Made by a program: the position numbers and the translations under genes. A DNA stretch of 6,164 bases from an uncultured Clostridia bacterium. Its GTDB lineage: Bacteria > Bacillota > Clostridia > Oscillospirales > Acutalibacteraceae. The notes under the pieces are model-generated. The model searched no databases and had not been told where the DNA came from. It saw only the letters and a program-made list of their open reading frames with translations. Shown here in pieces: positions 1 to 5,669 of the stretch (position 1 is its first letter; each line of letters opens with the position of its first letter). Where the stretch lies: positions 1 through 6,164 of the forward strand of contig CANQGN010000092.1 in NCBI GenBank assembly GCA_947623215.1, given 5' to 3'.

Positions 1-1213
1 CGTTTTCAATGTGTGCATTTTCGGCGCCCTGGCCGGCGCCGGCATTTTTACCGCCCAGTTTTACGGCAAGGGAGACATGAAGGGCGTGCGGGACTGCCTG
101 CGCGTCAAGCTCGTCATCGCCGCCCTGTCGCTGGTGGTTTTTGCGGCGCTCTTTGTACTCAAAGGGGAGGCGCTTATCTCGCTGTTTTTGCACGAAGGGC
201 AAGAGGCGCTGGATTTAAACGCTACCCTTACCTACGGCCACCGCTATTTGCAGGTCATGCTGCTGCAAATGCTGCCCTTTGCGCTTACGCAGGTTTACGC
301 CAGCACCCTGCGAGAGACGGGCGAAACGGTGCTGCCCATGACCGCCGGTATCATCGCCGTTTTTGTAAATTTGGGCTTTAATTATCTGCTGATTTTCGGC
401 AAGCTGGGGCTGCCCGCCATGGGGGTGGTGGGGGCCGCCGTTGCTACCCTGCTGGCCCGCGTAACCGAATGCCTCATTGTGGTGGGGTGGAGCCACTGGA
501 AGCGGGACCGCAACCCCTTTTGCCGGGGGCTTACCCGCTCTTTTCGCATTCCCATGGCGCTGGTGCGGCGGGTAGCGGTGGTGGGTTCGCCCCTGTTACT
601 CAACGAGCTGCTGTGGGCCTGCGGCATGACCGTGCTGAACCAATGTTATTCCCTGCGGGGGTTGGAGGTCGTGTCGGCTTTCAATATTTCCTCCACCGTC
701 TCCAACCTCTTCTTTTGCGCCTTTCTCGCCATGGGCACCACCGTTTCTATTATGGTGGGGCAGCTGCTGGGGGCGGGCGATACCGAAAAAGCGGTAGAAG
801 AAAACGCCCGCTTAACGGTGTTTGCCGTGGAGCTGAGCGTGGTGGTGGGGGGCGTGATGGCCTGCCTTGCCCCCTTTATCCCCAAAATTTACAACACCAC
901 CCCCGCGGTGCAGGCGCTGGCCACCGGGCTGCTGCTGGTTTCTGCCGGGCTGACGCCCCTAAACGCCTACATTAACACCAGCTACTTTACCCTGCGCTCC
1001 GGCGGCAAAACGGTGGTCACCTTTGTGTTTGACTGCGTGTTTTTGTGGGTGCTCAACATTCCGCTGGCCTTTGTGCTCTCTCGTTTTACGGCGCTGCCGG
1101 TGGTAGAAATGTACCTGCTGGTAGAAGGGCTGAATATTTTAAAAGCGGGGCTGGGCTTTTGGCTGGTCAAAAGCCGCAAATGGGTGCACAATTTGGTGGC
1201 GGAAGAAGCCTGA
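1..1213 (+). CDS. MATE-family multidrug/cation efflux transporter (5' truncated by window edge)
   Basis: This is a membrane exporter of the MATE family, which expels drugs or organic cations in exchange for Na+ or H+. The reading frame is already open at base 2 and runs 403 codons to a TGA at 1211-1213. MATE proteins are usually about 450 residues, so roughly 50 N-terminal residues (TM1 and part of TM2) lie outside the window; the internal GTG at 11 is not the true start. The two MATE halves are visible as a repeated signature: GAGIFTAQFYGKGD near visible residues 11-27 and GTTVSIMVGQLLGAGD near residues 244-260, each followed by long hydrophobic helices. Hydrophobic segments fill the rest, with a basic loop (HWKRDRNPF) between the halves and a short basic/acidic tail. 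The substrate cannot be told from sequence. The family assignment is firm; the subfamily (NorM, DinF or MepA-like) is not. Confidence 0.93.
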   Translation, partial: VFNVCIFGALAGAGIFTAQFYGKGDMKGVRDCLRVKLVIAALSLVVFAALFVLKGEALISLFLHEGQEALDLNATLTYGHRYLQVMLLQMLPFALTQVYASTLRETGETVLPMTAGIIAVFVNLGFNYLLIFGKLGLPAMGVVGAAVATLLARVTECLIVVGWSHWKRDRNPFCRGLTRSFRIPMALVRRVAVVGSPLLLNELLWACGMTVLNQCYSLRGLEVVSAFNISSTVSNLFFCAFLAMGTTVSIMVGQLLGAGDTEKAVEENARLTVFAVELSVVVGGVMACLAPFIPKIYNTTPAVQALATGLLLVSAGLTPLNAYINTSYFTLRSGGKTVVTFVFDCVFLWVLNIPLAFVLSRFTALPVVEMYLLVEGLNILKAGLGFWLVKSRKWVHNLVAEEA

Positions 1214-1234
1214 GGCGGCGATTTTTACAAAAGA

Positions 1235-1264
1235 AAAACAACCGGCCGGTTGGTCGGTTGTTTT
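1235..1264 (+). terminator. Hairpin terminator after the MATE gene, probably bidirectional
   Basis: A 13-bp stem pairs 1235-1247 with 1252-1264 around a GGTT loop, with a single G-U wobble in the plus-strand RNA. It lies 21 nt after the MATE stop codon. The plus-strand tail is short (four T, then GGG), while the minus-strand tail is T-rich over more than ten bases. It could therefore work in both directions, and perhaps better on the minus strand. Confidence 0.7.
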
Positions 1265-1330
1265 GGGCGGTTTGCACCGCTAACTCTTATTATACCACAA
1301 AACTGCCGCAGGGTGGTAGTAGAAAATTTT

Positions 1331-1352
1331 GCGAAATCTTTGGTGATTTTGC
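1331..1352. promoter_or_regulatory. Imperfect inverted repeat just upstream of the orphan-RNA promoter
   Basis: GCGAAATC (1331-1338) and GATTTTGC (1345-1352) form an 8-bp inverted repeat with one G-T mismatch around a 6-base spacer. It ends three bases before the -35 hexamer at 1356. An A/T-rich stretch (1321-1330) precedes it. The position suits an operator or activator site for the RNA gene, or simply an UP-like A/T element. No known regulator consensus is recognised. Confidence 0.3.
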
Positions 1353-1355
1353 CTA

Positions 1356-1384
1356 TTTACAACGGACGATTTATGCGCTATAAT
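1356..1384 (+). promoter_or_regulatory. Strong sigma-A promoter of the orphan RNA
   Basis: The -35 hexamer TTTACA (1356-1361) and the -10 hexamer TATAAT (1379-1384) are separated by exactly 17 bp, which is 11 of 12 consensus positions at ideal spacing. Transcription should start near 1391. There is no protein gene on this strand before the terminator at 1706-1737. Confidence 0.8.
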
Positions 1385-1390
1385 AAAGCC

Positions 1391-1737
1391 AGAACCTCAG
1401 AAAGGAATGATTCCAATGGGCCACGAACCGACGGAATGTTTCGTACAGTCTTAACCGAAAGGGGTGAGTCCAAAAGTACATTCGTGCTGAGCCTGTTTTG
1501 AATTTTCATACGCAGCACCTGCCTTTCCCTTGCGGCAGGCAAACCGTTTGAACAAAAAAGTTAGGAGGCGTCTCCCATGGGCTGCTAAGCAATCCTCCTC
1601 CCGTTAAACGGGCGTTTAGGAATGTGAAAACAGAACCATGTCGGATTGAACGCATTCAATCCACAAAAACAACTTTATTATAAAATTTTACTTTTATACC
1701 AAAGGCGCGGCGGAGCAAAAACTCCGCCGCGTTTTTT
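1391..1737 (+). ncRNA. Orphan structured noncoding RNA of about 350 nt, family not recognised
   Basis: A near-consensus promoter upstream and an intrinsic terminator at the end delimit an independent transcript of about 347 nt. Visible folds include: an interrupted helix 1415-1421/1491-1497 continuing as 1422-1427/1481-1486 after a CUGA bulge; hairpin 1518-1523/1534-1539; AGGAGG 1563-1568 facing CCTCCT 1594-1599; CCCGT/ACGGG 1600-1604/1608-1612; and a perfect 8-bp stem with a CGCA loop, 1643-1650/1655-1662. An A/T-rich single-stranded stretch (1665-1700) precedes the terminator. Long ORFs are absent. Two tiny ORFs have SD-like sequences: 12 codons at 1416-1454, and Met-Gly-Cys-stop at 1577-1588. 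Conserved cores of tmRNA, RNase P RNA, 6S, SRP RNA and T-box were looked for and not found. A riboswitch is unlikely because the terminator is followed by a convergent gene. The 5' end is inferred from the promoter. Function is unknown. Confidence 0.6.
1706..1737 (+). terminator. Intrinsic terminator of the orphan RNA
   Basis: A perfect 10-bp GC-rich stem (1706-1715 with 1722-1731), a CAAAAA loop and a run of six T (1732-1737) form a textbook rho-independent terminator on the plus strand. It stands next to the pckG terminator of the opposite strand, so the two units converge back to back. Confidence 0.93.
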
Positions 1738-1744
1738 GTGCGCC

Positions 1745-1791
1745 AAAAAAGCCGCCCGGGGGAGAGGAAAAACCTTTCCCCCGAACGGCTT
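1745..1791 (-). terminator. Intrinsic terminator of pckG
   Basis: Read on the minus strand, this is a two-part stem: outer AAGCCG/CGGCTT at 1749-1754/1786-1791, and an 11-bp inner stem at 1757-1767/1773-1783 with one A-C mismatch. The loop is five bases and six T follow (1745-1750 on the complement, partly pairing). It begins 22 nt after the pckG stop. There is no T-run on the plus-strand side, so it acts in one direction. Confidence 0.88.
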
Positions 1792-1813
1792 GTAAAAATG
1801 GGTTTCTTTTGCT

Positions 1814-3601
1814 TTACAGGCTGGCCAGGCGGGCCTTTAAGCCCTCCAGCTGGTCGCGCAGCTCGTGCGGCAGCTTGTCGCCAAACTTTTTGTAGTGTTC
1901 TTCAATTTCGGCGGCTTCTTTTTGCCAAACCTCTTTGTTGACCTCCAAAATGCTTTGCAGGGTTGCGCGGTCAAAGTCTTCCAAATCGGTCAGGTCAATA
2001 TCGTCTGCCTTGGGCACGTAGCCAATGGGCGTTTCGTCGGCGTCTACCTTGCCTTCGCAGCGGTCGACAATCCAGTTGAGCACGCGAATGTTGTCGCCAA
2101 AGCCGGGCCAGAGGAAGTTGCCCTCGTCGTCGGTACGGAACCAGTTGACGTTAAAGATTTTCGGCGCTTTGTCGCCCAGCTTTTTACCCATGTCCAGCCA
2201 ATGCTGGAAGTAGTCGCCCATGTTGTAGCCGCAGAAGGGCAGCATGGCCATGGGGTCGCGGCGGGTTACGCCTACGGCGCCGGCTGCGGCGGCGGTGGTT
2301 TCAGAGGCCATGGCGGAGCCCACGAACACGCCGTTTACCCAGTCTTTCGACTGGTAAACCAGCGGGGCGCACTTGGCCCGGCGGCCGCCGAACACAATGG
2401 CAGAAATGGGCACGCCCTCGCCCTTGTCAAACGCGTCAGAAATGCAGGGGCAGTTTTTGGCCGGGGCGGTAAAGCGAGAGTTGGGGTGGGCGCCGTAGGT
2501 GGATTTATCCGCCTTGTTAAACTTGGTCGGATCCCACTTGTCGCCCTTCCAGTCAATGGCGTTGGTGGGCAGGTCTTTCGACAGCCCCTCCCACCACACG
2601 GTGTTATTGTCTAAATTGTGCAGCACGTTGGTAAAAATGGTACCCTGGCGGGTAGAGGCCAGCGCGTTGAAGTTGGACTTCTCGTTGGTGCCGGGCGCCA
2701 CGCCGAAAAAGCCGTTTTCGGGGTTAATGGCATACAGCCGACCGTCTTCGCCAATGCGCATCCAGGCAATGTCGTCGCCCACCGTCCATACCTTGTAGCC
2801 CTTTTTCTTCAGGTACTCGGGGGGGATGAGCATAGCCAGGTTGGTTTTGCCGCAGGCAGAGGGGAAGGCGGCGGCGATATAGTGCACCTCGCCCTTGGGG
2901 TTTTCCAGCCCCAAAATGAGCATGTGCTCGGCCATCCAGCCCTCTTTCCACCCCTGGTAAGAGGCAATGCGCAGCGCAAAGCATTTTTTGCCCAGCAGCA
3001 CGTTGCCGCCGTAGGCGGAGTTCACGGAGATAATGGCGTTATCCTCCGGGAACTGGCAAATATAGCGGTTCTCGGGGTCTACGTCGCACTTGGCGTGGAG
3101 GCCGCGCACCCAGTCGTCGCTCTCTCCCAGTACGTCCAGCACCTTTTGGCCCACGCGGGTCATAATGGCCATGTTCAGCACCACGTAAATCGAGTCGGTA
3201 ATCTCTACCCCAATTTTGGCGAGGGGGGAGCCAATGGGGCCCATAGAGAAGGGAATCACGTACATGGTACGGCCCTTGTAGGTGCCCCGGGCAATGTCGT
3301 AGAGCTTTTTGTACATCTCCTGCGGGTCGCACCAGTTGTTGGTGGGGCCGGCGTTCTCTTTGGTGCGAGAGCAAATAAAGGTGCGGTCTTCTACCCGCGC
3401 CACGTCGTTGGGTTTGGTGCGGTGCAGGTAGCAGCCGGGCAGCAGCTCCTCGTTTAATTGAATCATTTCGCCGGTTTGTACGGCCTCTTTGCGCAGCGCT
3501 TCCAGCTGCTCTTCGCTGCCGTCAATCCACATTACCTTATCGGGGTTGACGAGGTTGATTTTTTCGTCTACCCAGGCAAGAAGGGTTTTGTTGTTGGTCA
3601 T
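1814..3601 (-). CDS. pckG: Phosphoenolpyruvate carboxykinase, GTP-dependent
   Basis: This cytosolic enzyme interconverts oxaloacetate + GTP and PEP + CO2 + GDP (EC 4.1.1.32). In fermenting anaerobes it often runs toward oxaloacetate; that direction is inference here. The 595-residue length fits the GTP family (about 600). Signatures in order: Arg69 in VARVEDRTF; substrate loop YGGN at 197-200; GKKCFALR (Lys205) and AEHM (His226), matching metal ligands; the P-loop FPSACGKTNLAM at 246-257 with the GTP-family reactive cysteine (Cys250); VGDDIAW at 274-280 (metal-binding Asp); FGGRR at 404-408; and NWFRTDDEG with FLWPGFGDN at 486-504. The ATP-type P-loop (GLSGTGKT) is absent. The ATG at 3601 is preceded by AAAGGAT (3611-3617) at 9-nt spacing. 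It is a single-gene unit with its own promoter and terminator. No key residue is missing. Confidence 0.98.
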   Translation of the reverse strand: MTNNKTLLAWVDEKINLVNPDKVMWIDGSEEQLEALRKEAVQTGEMIQLNEELLPGCYLHRTKPNDVARVEDRTFICSRTKENAGPTNNWCDPQEMYKKLYDIARGTYKGRTMYVIPFSMGPIGSPLAKIGVEITDSIYVVLNMAIMTRVGQKVLDVLGESDDWVRGLHAKCDVDPENRYICQFPEDNAIISVNSAYGGNVLLGKKCFALRIASYQGWKEGWMAEHMLILGLENPKGEVHYIAAAFPSACGKTNLAMLIPPEYLKKKGYKVWTVGDDIAWMRIGEDGRLYAINPENGFFGVAPGTNEKSNFNALASTRQGTIFTNVLHNLDNNTVWWEGLSKDLPTNAIDWKGDKWDPTKFNKADKSTYGAHPNSRFTAPAKNCPCISDAFDKGEGVPISAIVFGGRRAKCAPLVYQSKDWVNGVFVGSAMASETTAAAAGAVGVTRRDPMAMLPFCGYNMGDYFQHWLDMGKKLGDKAPKIFNVNWFRTDDEGNFLWPGFGDNIRVLNWIVDRCEGKVDADETPIGYVPKADDIDLTDLEDFDRATLQSILEVNKEVWQKEAAEIEEHYKKFGDKLPHELRDQLEGLKARLASL

Positions 3602-3612
3602 GGTTCGTCCAT

Positions 3613-3636
3613 CCTTTCATGAGCATTCTCATAAGG
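3613..3636 (-). promoter_or_regulatory. pckG leader hairpin overlapping its ribosome binding site
   Basis: In the pckG mRNA, CCTT-ATGAG pairs with CTCAT-(GA)-AAGG around an AATG loop, with a two-base bulge. The 3' strand AAGG is part of the AAAGGAT ribosome binding site. The DNA palindrome ATGAG-N4-CTCAT (3619-3632) lies downstream of the inferred transcription start, so a DNA operator is an equally good reading. The stem is modest (9 bp in two parts) and its function is inferred. Confidence 0.35.
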
Positions 3637-3657
3637 GTTCTAAGGTTTACATGGGGT

Positions 3658-3686
3658 AGTATACCACATTTGCCCGCGCTTTGCAA
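3658..3686 (-). promoter_or_regulatory. pckG promoter with extended -10
   Basis: On the minus strand, TTGCAA (3681-3686) and TATACT (3658-3663) are 17 bp apart, and TGG directly precedes the -10 hexamer, giving an extended -10. The start site should fall near 3651, leaving a leader of about 50 nt. The weak -35 is compensated by the TGn motif. Confidence 0.7.
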
Positions 3687-3704
3687 TGCCTAAATTGGCA
3701 AAAT

Positions 3705-3742
3705 CCGCCGCCCGGCCGCCGGGGGCGGTTTTTGCTTTTTTT
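3705..3742 (+). terminator. Terminator-like GC hairpin with T-tracts between the divergent promoters
   Basis: CCGCC-(G)-CCCGG (3705-3715) pairs with CCGGG-GGCGG (3719-3728) around a CCG loop: 10 bp with a single bulged G. TTTTT, GC and seven T follow (3729-3742). It would stop plus-strand transcripts, yet no plus-strand gene lies between here and the terminator at 1737. It may stop transcription antisense to pckG from entering rny, and the T-tracts may also bend DNA upstream of the rny promoter. Confidence 0.55.
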
Positions 3743-3776
3743 GCCCTTTTTTTGCCCTTTGGGGCCGGGTTTGGCC

Positions 3777-3805
3777 TTGACAAAAGAGGGAAAATGCGGT
3801 ATGAT
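3777..3805 (+). promoter_or_regulatory. rny promoter, consensus sigma-A type
   Basis: A perfect -35 TTGACA (3777-3782) and the -10 TATGAT (3800-3805) are separated by 17 bp. Transcription should start near 3812, giving rny a leader of about 163 nt. T-rich tracts lie about 24-48 bp upstream of the -35. Confidence 0.85.
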
Positions 3806-3811
3806 TACACA

Positions 3812-3974
3812 TGATGTGATAGTCTGCCGGTAGAAGGGCTGTTTGTCCTCTGCTCGCCCGGCTGTCGCACCGTTCAGCAACCGGGTGAACCGCGACCCGT
3901 TCGGCAAGTCATTGGTTATTTGTCAAGGTCATTTTGCCCTAACTGCGGTTAATATAGAAGGAGGGTGATACCCC
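3812..3974 (+). promoter_or_regulatory. Long structured leader of rny
   Basis: The inferred 5' UTR has no plausible peptide gene but several pairings: GCCGG/CCGGC at 3826-3830/3858-3862 enclosing AGAAGG/CCTCT, and two mutually exclusive stems, GTTCA/TGAAC (3872-3876/3886-3890) and CGGGT/ACCCG (3882-3886/3895-3899). An 11-base direct repeat, CCGTTC(A/G)GCAA, occurs at 3870-3880 and 3897-3907. The ribosome binding site AAGGAGG (3958-3964) sits 10 nt before the ATG. No known riboswitch core is recognised. The 5' end is inferred from the promoter only. Confidence 0.45.
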
Positions 3975-5531
3975 ATGCCAACCATGTACGCAATCATCAT
4001 CGGGGTGGTAATCGGGGCCGTCGTGTTCGGTATTATCGGCTATATCGGCGGCATCGTGCACCGCAAGCGCAAGGCGGAAGGAATTTTGGGTTCGGCCGAG
4101 GAAGAGTCTAAACGGATTCTGAACGACGCCATGAAAACCGCCGAAGCGAAGAAGAAGGAAACCCTGCTGGAGGCGAAGGATGAAATCCACCGCCTGAGAA
4201 GCGAAGCGGAAAAAGAAAATCGGGAGCGCCGCAGCGAGGTTCAGCGGCAGGAGCGGCGCCTACAGCAAAAAGAAGAGTCGCTGGACAAAAAAATGGACAA
4301 TATGGAGGCCAAGGAGGAGAAACTGCAAAAACGGGCCCGCGAAATTGAAGAACGGCTGGCCGAAACCGAAGAACTGAAAAAACGGGAATTTGAAATGCTG
4401 GAACGGATTTCCGGTTTAACGGTAGAGCAGGCCAAGGAGTATTTGCTGCAAAATTTGGAGCATGAGCTCGACCACGAAAAAGCGGTGAAAATTTTAGACT
4501 TTGAGCAGCGCTTTAAAGAAGAGGCGGACGAAAAAGCCCGCGAGCTGCTGGGTCAGTGCATTCAGCGCTGCGCGGCCGACCATTCCTCTGAAGCCACCGT
4601 TTCGGTAGTGCCGCTGCCGAACGACGACATGAAGGGCCGCATTATCGGCCGCGAGGGGCGCAACATTCGTGCGCTGGAGGTCGCCACCGGGGTGGACTTG
4701 ATTATTGACGACACGCCGGAGGCCATTACCCTTTCCTGCTTTGAACCGGTGCGGCGCGAGATTGCCCGCGTGGCGTTGGAAAAGTTAATTGCCGACGGTC
4801 GCATTCACCCCGCCCGCATTGAAGACACGGTAGAAAAAGCCCGCAAGGAAGTAGAACATAAAATTAAAAAAGAAGGCGAGCGGGCCGTTTTAGAGGTGGG
4901 GCTGCACAACCTGCACCCCGAGCTGGTAAAGCTGCTGGGTAAGCTGCAATACCGCACCAGCTACGGCCAAAACGTGCTCAACCATTCGCTGGAGGTCGCC
5001 TACCTTTCGGGGCTGCTGGCGGCGGAGCTGGGGGCAGACGTTTCGCTTGCCCGCCGCGCCGGGCTGCTGCACGACATTGGCAAGGCGCTTGACCATGAAA
5101 TGGAAGGTTCGCACATTCAGCTGGGGGTAGAGGCCGCCCGCAAGTACCACGAAAGCGAAGCGGTGATTCACGCCATTCAGGCCCACCATGGCGACGTAGA
5201 GGCCAAAACGGTCATTGCCTGCATTGTGCAGGCAGCCGACGCCATTTCGGCCGCCCGCCCGGGCGCCCGCCGCGAAAACATTGAAAACTACATTAAGCGG
5301 CTGGAAAAACTGGAGGCCATTGCCAACGACTTTAACGGCGTAGAGCAATCCTTCGCCATTCAGGCGGGGCGCGAAATTCGCATTATGGTCAAGCCGGAGG
5401 TTATCTCTGACGACCAGATGGTGATTACCGCCCACGAGATTGTAAAGCGCATAGAAGCCGAGCTGGACTACCCCGGCCAGGTAAAGGTGCACGTCATACG
5501 CGAAAGCCGCGCCATAGACTACGCCAAATAA
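3975..5531 (+). CDS. rny: Ribonuclease Y, membrane-anchored endoribonuclease
   Basis: RNase Y starts bulk mRNA decay and processes operon transcripts in Bacillota by endonucleolytic cleavage at the inner face of the membrane, acting as the counterpart of RNase E. The 518 residues match the family (about 520). Order of domains: one N-terminal membrane helix (about 5-28) with a basic stop (HRKRK, 29-33); a long Glu/Lys/Arg-rich coiled coil (about 40-200); a KH RNA-binding domain with GRIIGREGRN at 221-230; then an HD domain with NHSLEVA (His337), LLHDIGK (His366-Asp367), AHHGD (403-407) and Asp422, the expected metal ligands. The ATG at 3975 is chosen for its AAGGAGG site and because it retains the whole membrane helix; the ATG three codons later is a minor alternative. 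It has its own consensus promoter and a long leader, so autoregulation is possible but not shown. All catalytic motifs are intact. Confidence 0.98.
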   Translation: MPTMYAIIIGVVIGAVVFGIIGYIGGIVHRKRKAEGILGSAEEESKRILNDAMKTAEAKKKETLLEAKDEIHRLRSEAEKENRERRSEVQRQERRLQQKEESLDKKMDNMEAKEEKLQKRAREIEERLAETEELKKREFEMLERISGLTVEQAKEYLLQNLEHELDHEKAVKILDFEQRFKEEADEKARELLGQCIQRCAADHSSEATVSVVPLPNDDMKGRIIGREGRNIRALEVATGVDLIIDDTPEAITLSCFEPVRREIARVALEKLIADGRIHPARIEDTVEKARKEVEHKIKKEGERAVLEVGLHNLHPELVKLLGKLQYRTSYGQNVLNHSLEVAYLSGLLAAELGADVSLARRAGLLHDIGKALDHEMEGSHIQLGVEAARKYHESEAVIHAIQAHHGDVEAKTVIACIVQAADAISAARPGARRENIENYIKRLEKLEAIANDFNGVEQSFAIQAGREIRIMVKPEVISDDQMVITAHEIVKRIEAELDYPGQVKVHVIRESRAIDYAK

Positions 5532-5669
5532 TTGTTGAACCCACAACCGGTCGCTCGCCCCGCCCAAAACGCGGCGGGCGGCCGGCGCTTCTTTTGGGGG
5601 CGTTTTGCTTAAATGTTTGCAAAGCCCCGCCCCTGGCGAACCGCTAAAGATAAGGAGAAGACCGCCAAC
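5532..5669 (+). other. rny-rarA spacer with weak hairpins and no clear promoter
   Basis: This 138-bp spacer holds a CCCGCC/GGCGGG stem (5559-5564/5573-5578) and an overlapping longer pairing, CAAAACGC/GCGTTTTG (5565-5572/5600-5607). The second ends in a short T-run and could be a weak terminator. No well-spaced -35/-10 pair is visible, so rarA may be read partly by readthrough from rny. Confidence 0.35.

Noticed and set aside
1309..1320. GGGTGGTA-like sequence suggesting a T-box
   Set aside because: The T-box core GGGTGGTACCGCG is not completed, there is no specifier stem, no terminator directly after it, and no aminoacyl-tRNA synthetase or amino-acid gene downstream.
1250..1501. 83-codon plus-strand ORF across the terminator, promoter and orphan RNA
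   Set aside because: It starts inside the MATE terminator hairpin and crosses the promoter, with no ribosome binding site and no family resemblance.
1560..1592. GTTAGGAGGC...CTGCTAAG resembling parts of the M-box magnesium riboswitch
   Set aside because: Only short stretches resemble it. The rest of the core is absent and the following gene is convergent, so there is no gene to control in cis.
1660..1700. TATAAT/TATAAA-like sequences in the A/T-rich stretch before the terminator
   Set aside because: Hexamers of this kind are expected in such A/T-rich sequence and no properly spaced -35 accompanies them on either strand.
1391..1737. Orphan RNA as tmRNA, RNase P RNA, 6S RNA or SRP RNA
   Set aside because: The length suits tmRNA or RNase P, but the tRNA-like 3' end with GGTTCGAATCC, the GAGGAAAGTCC core and the SRP GGAAG/AAGCAGC tetraloop region are all missing; 6S is normally about 190 nt with a single bubbled hairpin.
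1738..1941. 67-codon plus-strand ORF over the pckG terminator and 3' end
   Set aside because: It begins at the orphan-RNA terminator tail and runs through the pckG terminator and antisense coding sequence; no ribosome binding site or motif.
1865..3457. Long plus-strand ORFs of 249 codons (1865-2614) and 279 codons (2618-3457) opposite pckG
   Set aside because: They are antisense shadows of a complete, motif-rich pckG. Their composition is dominated by Gly, Ala, Val and His as expected from reverse GC-rich codons, and no family motif or ribosome binding site supports them.
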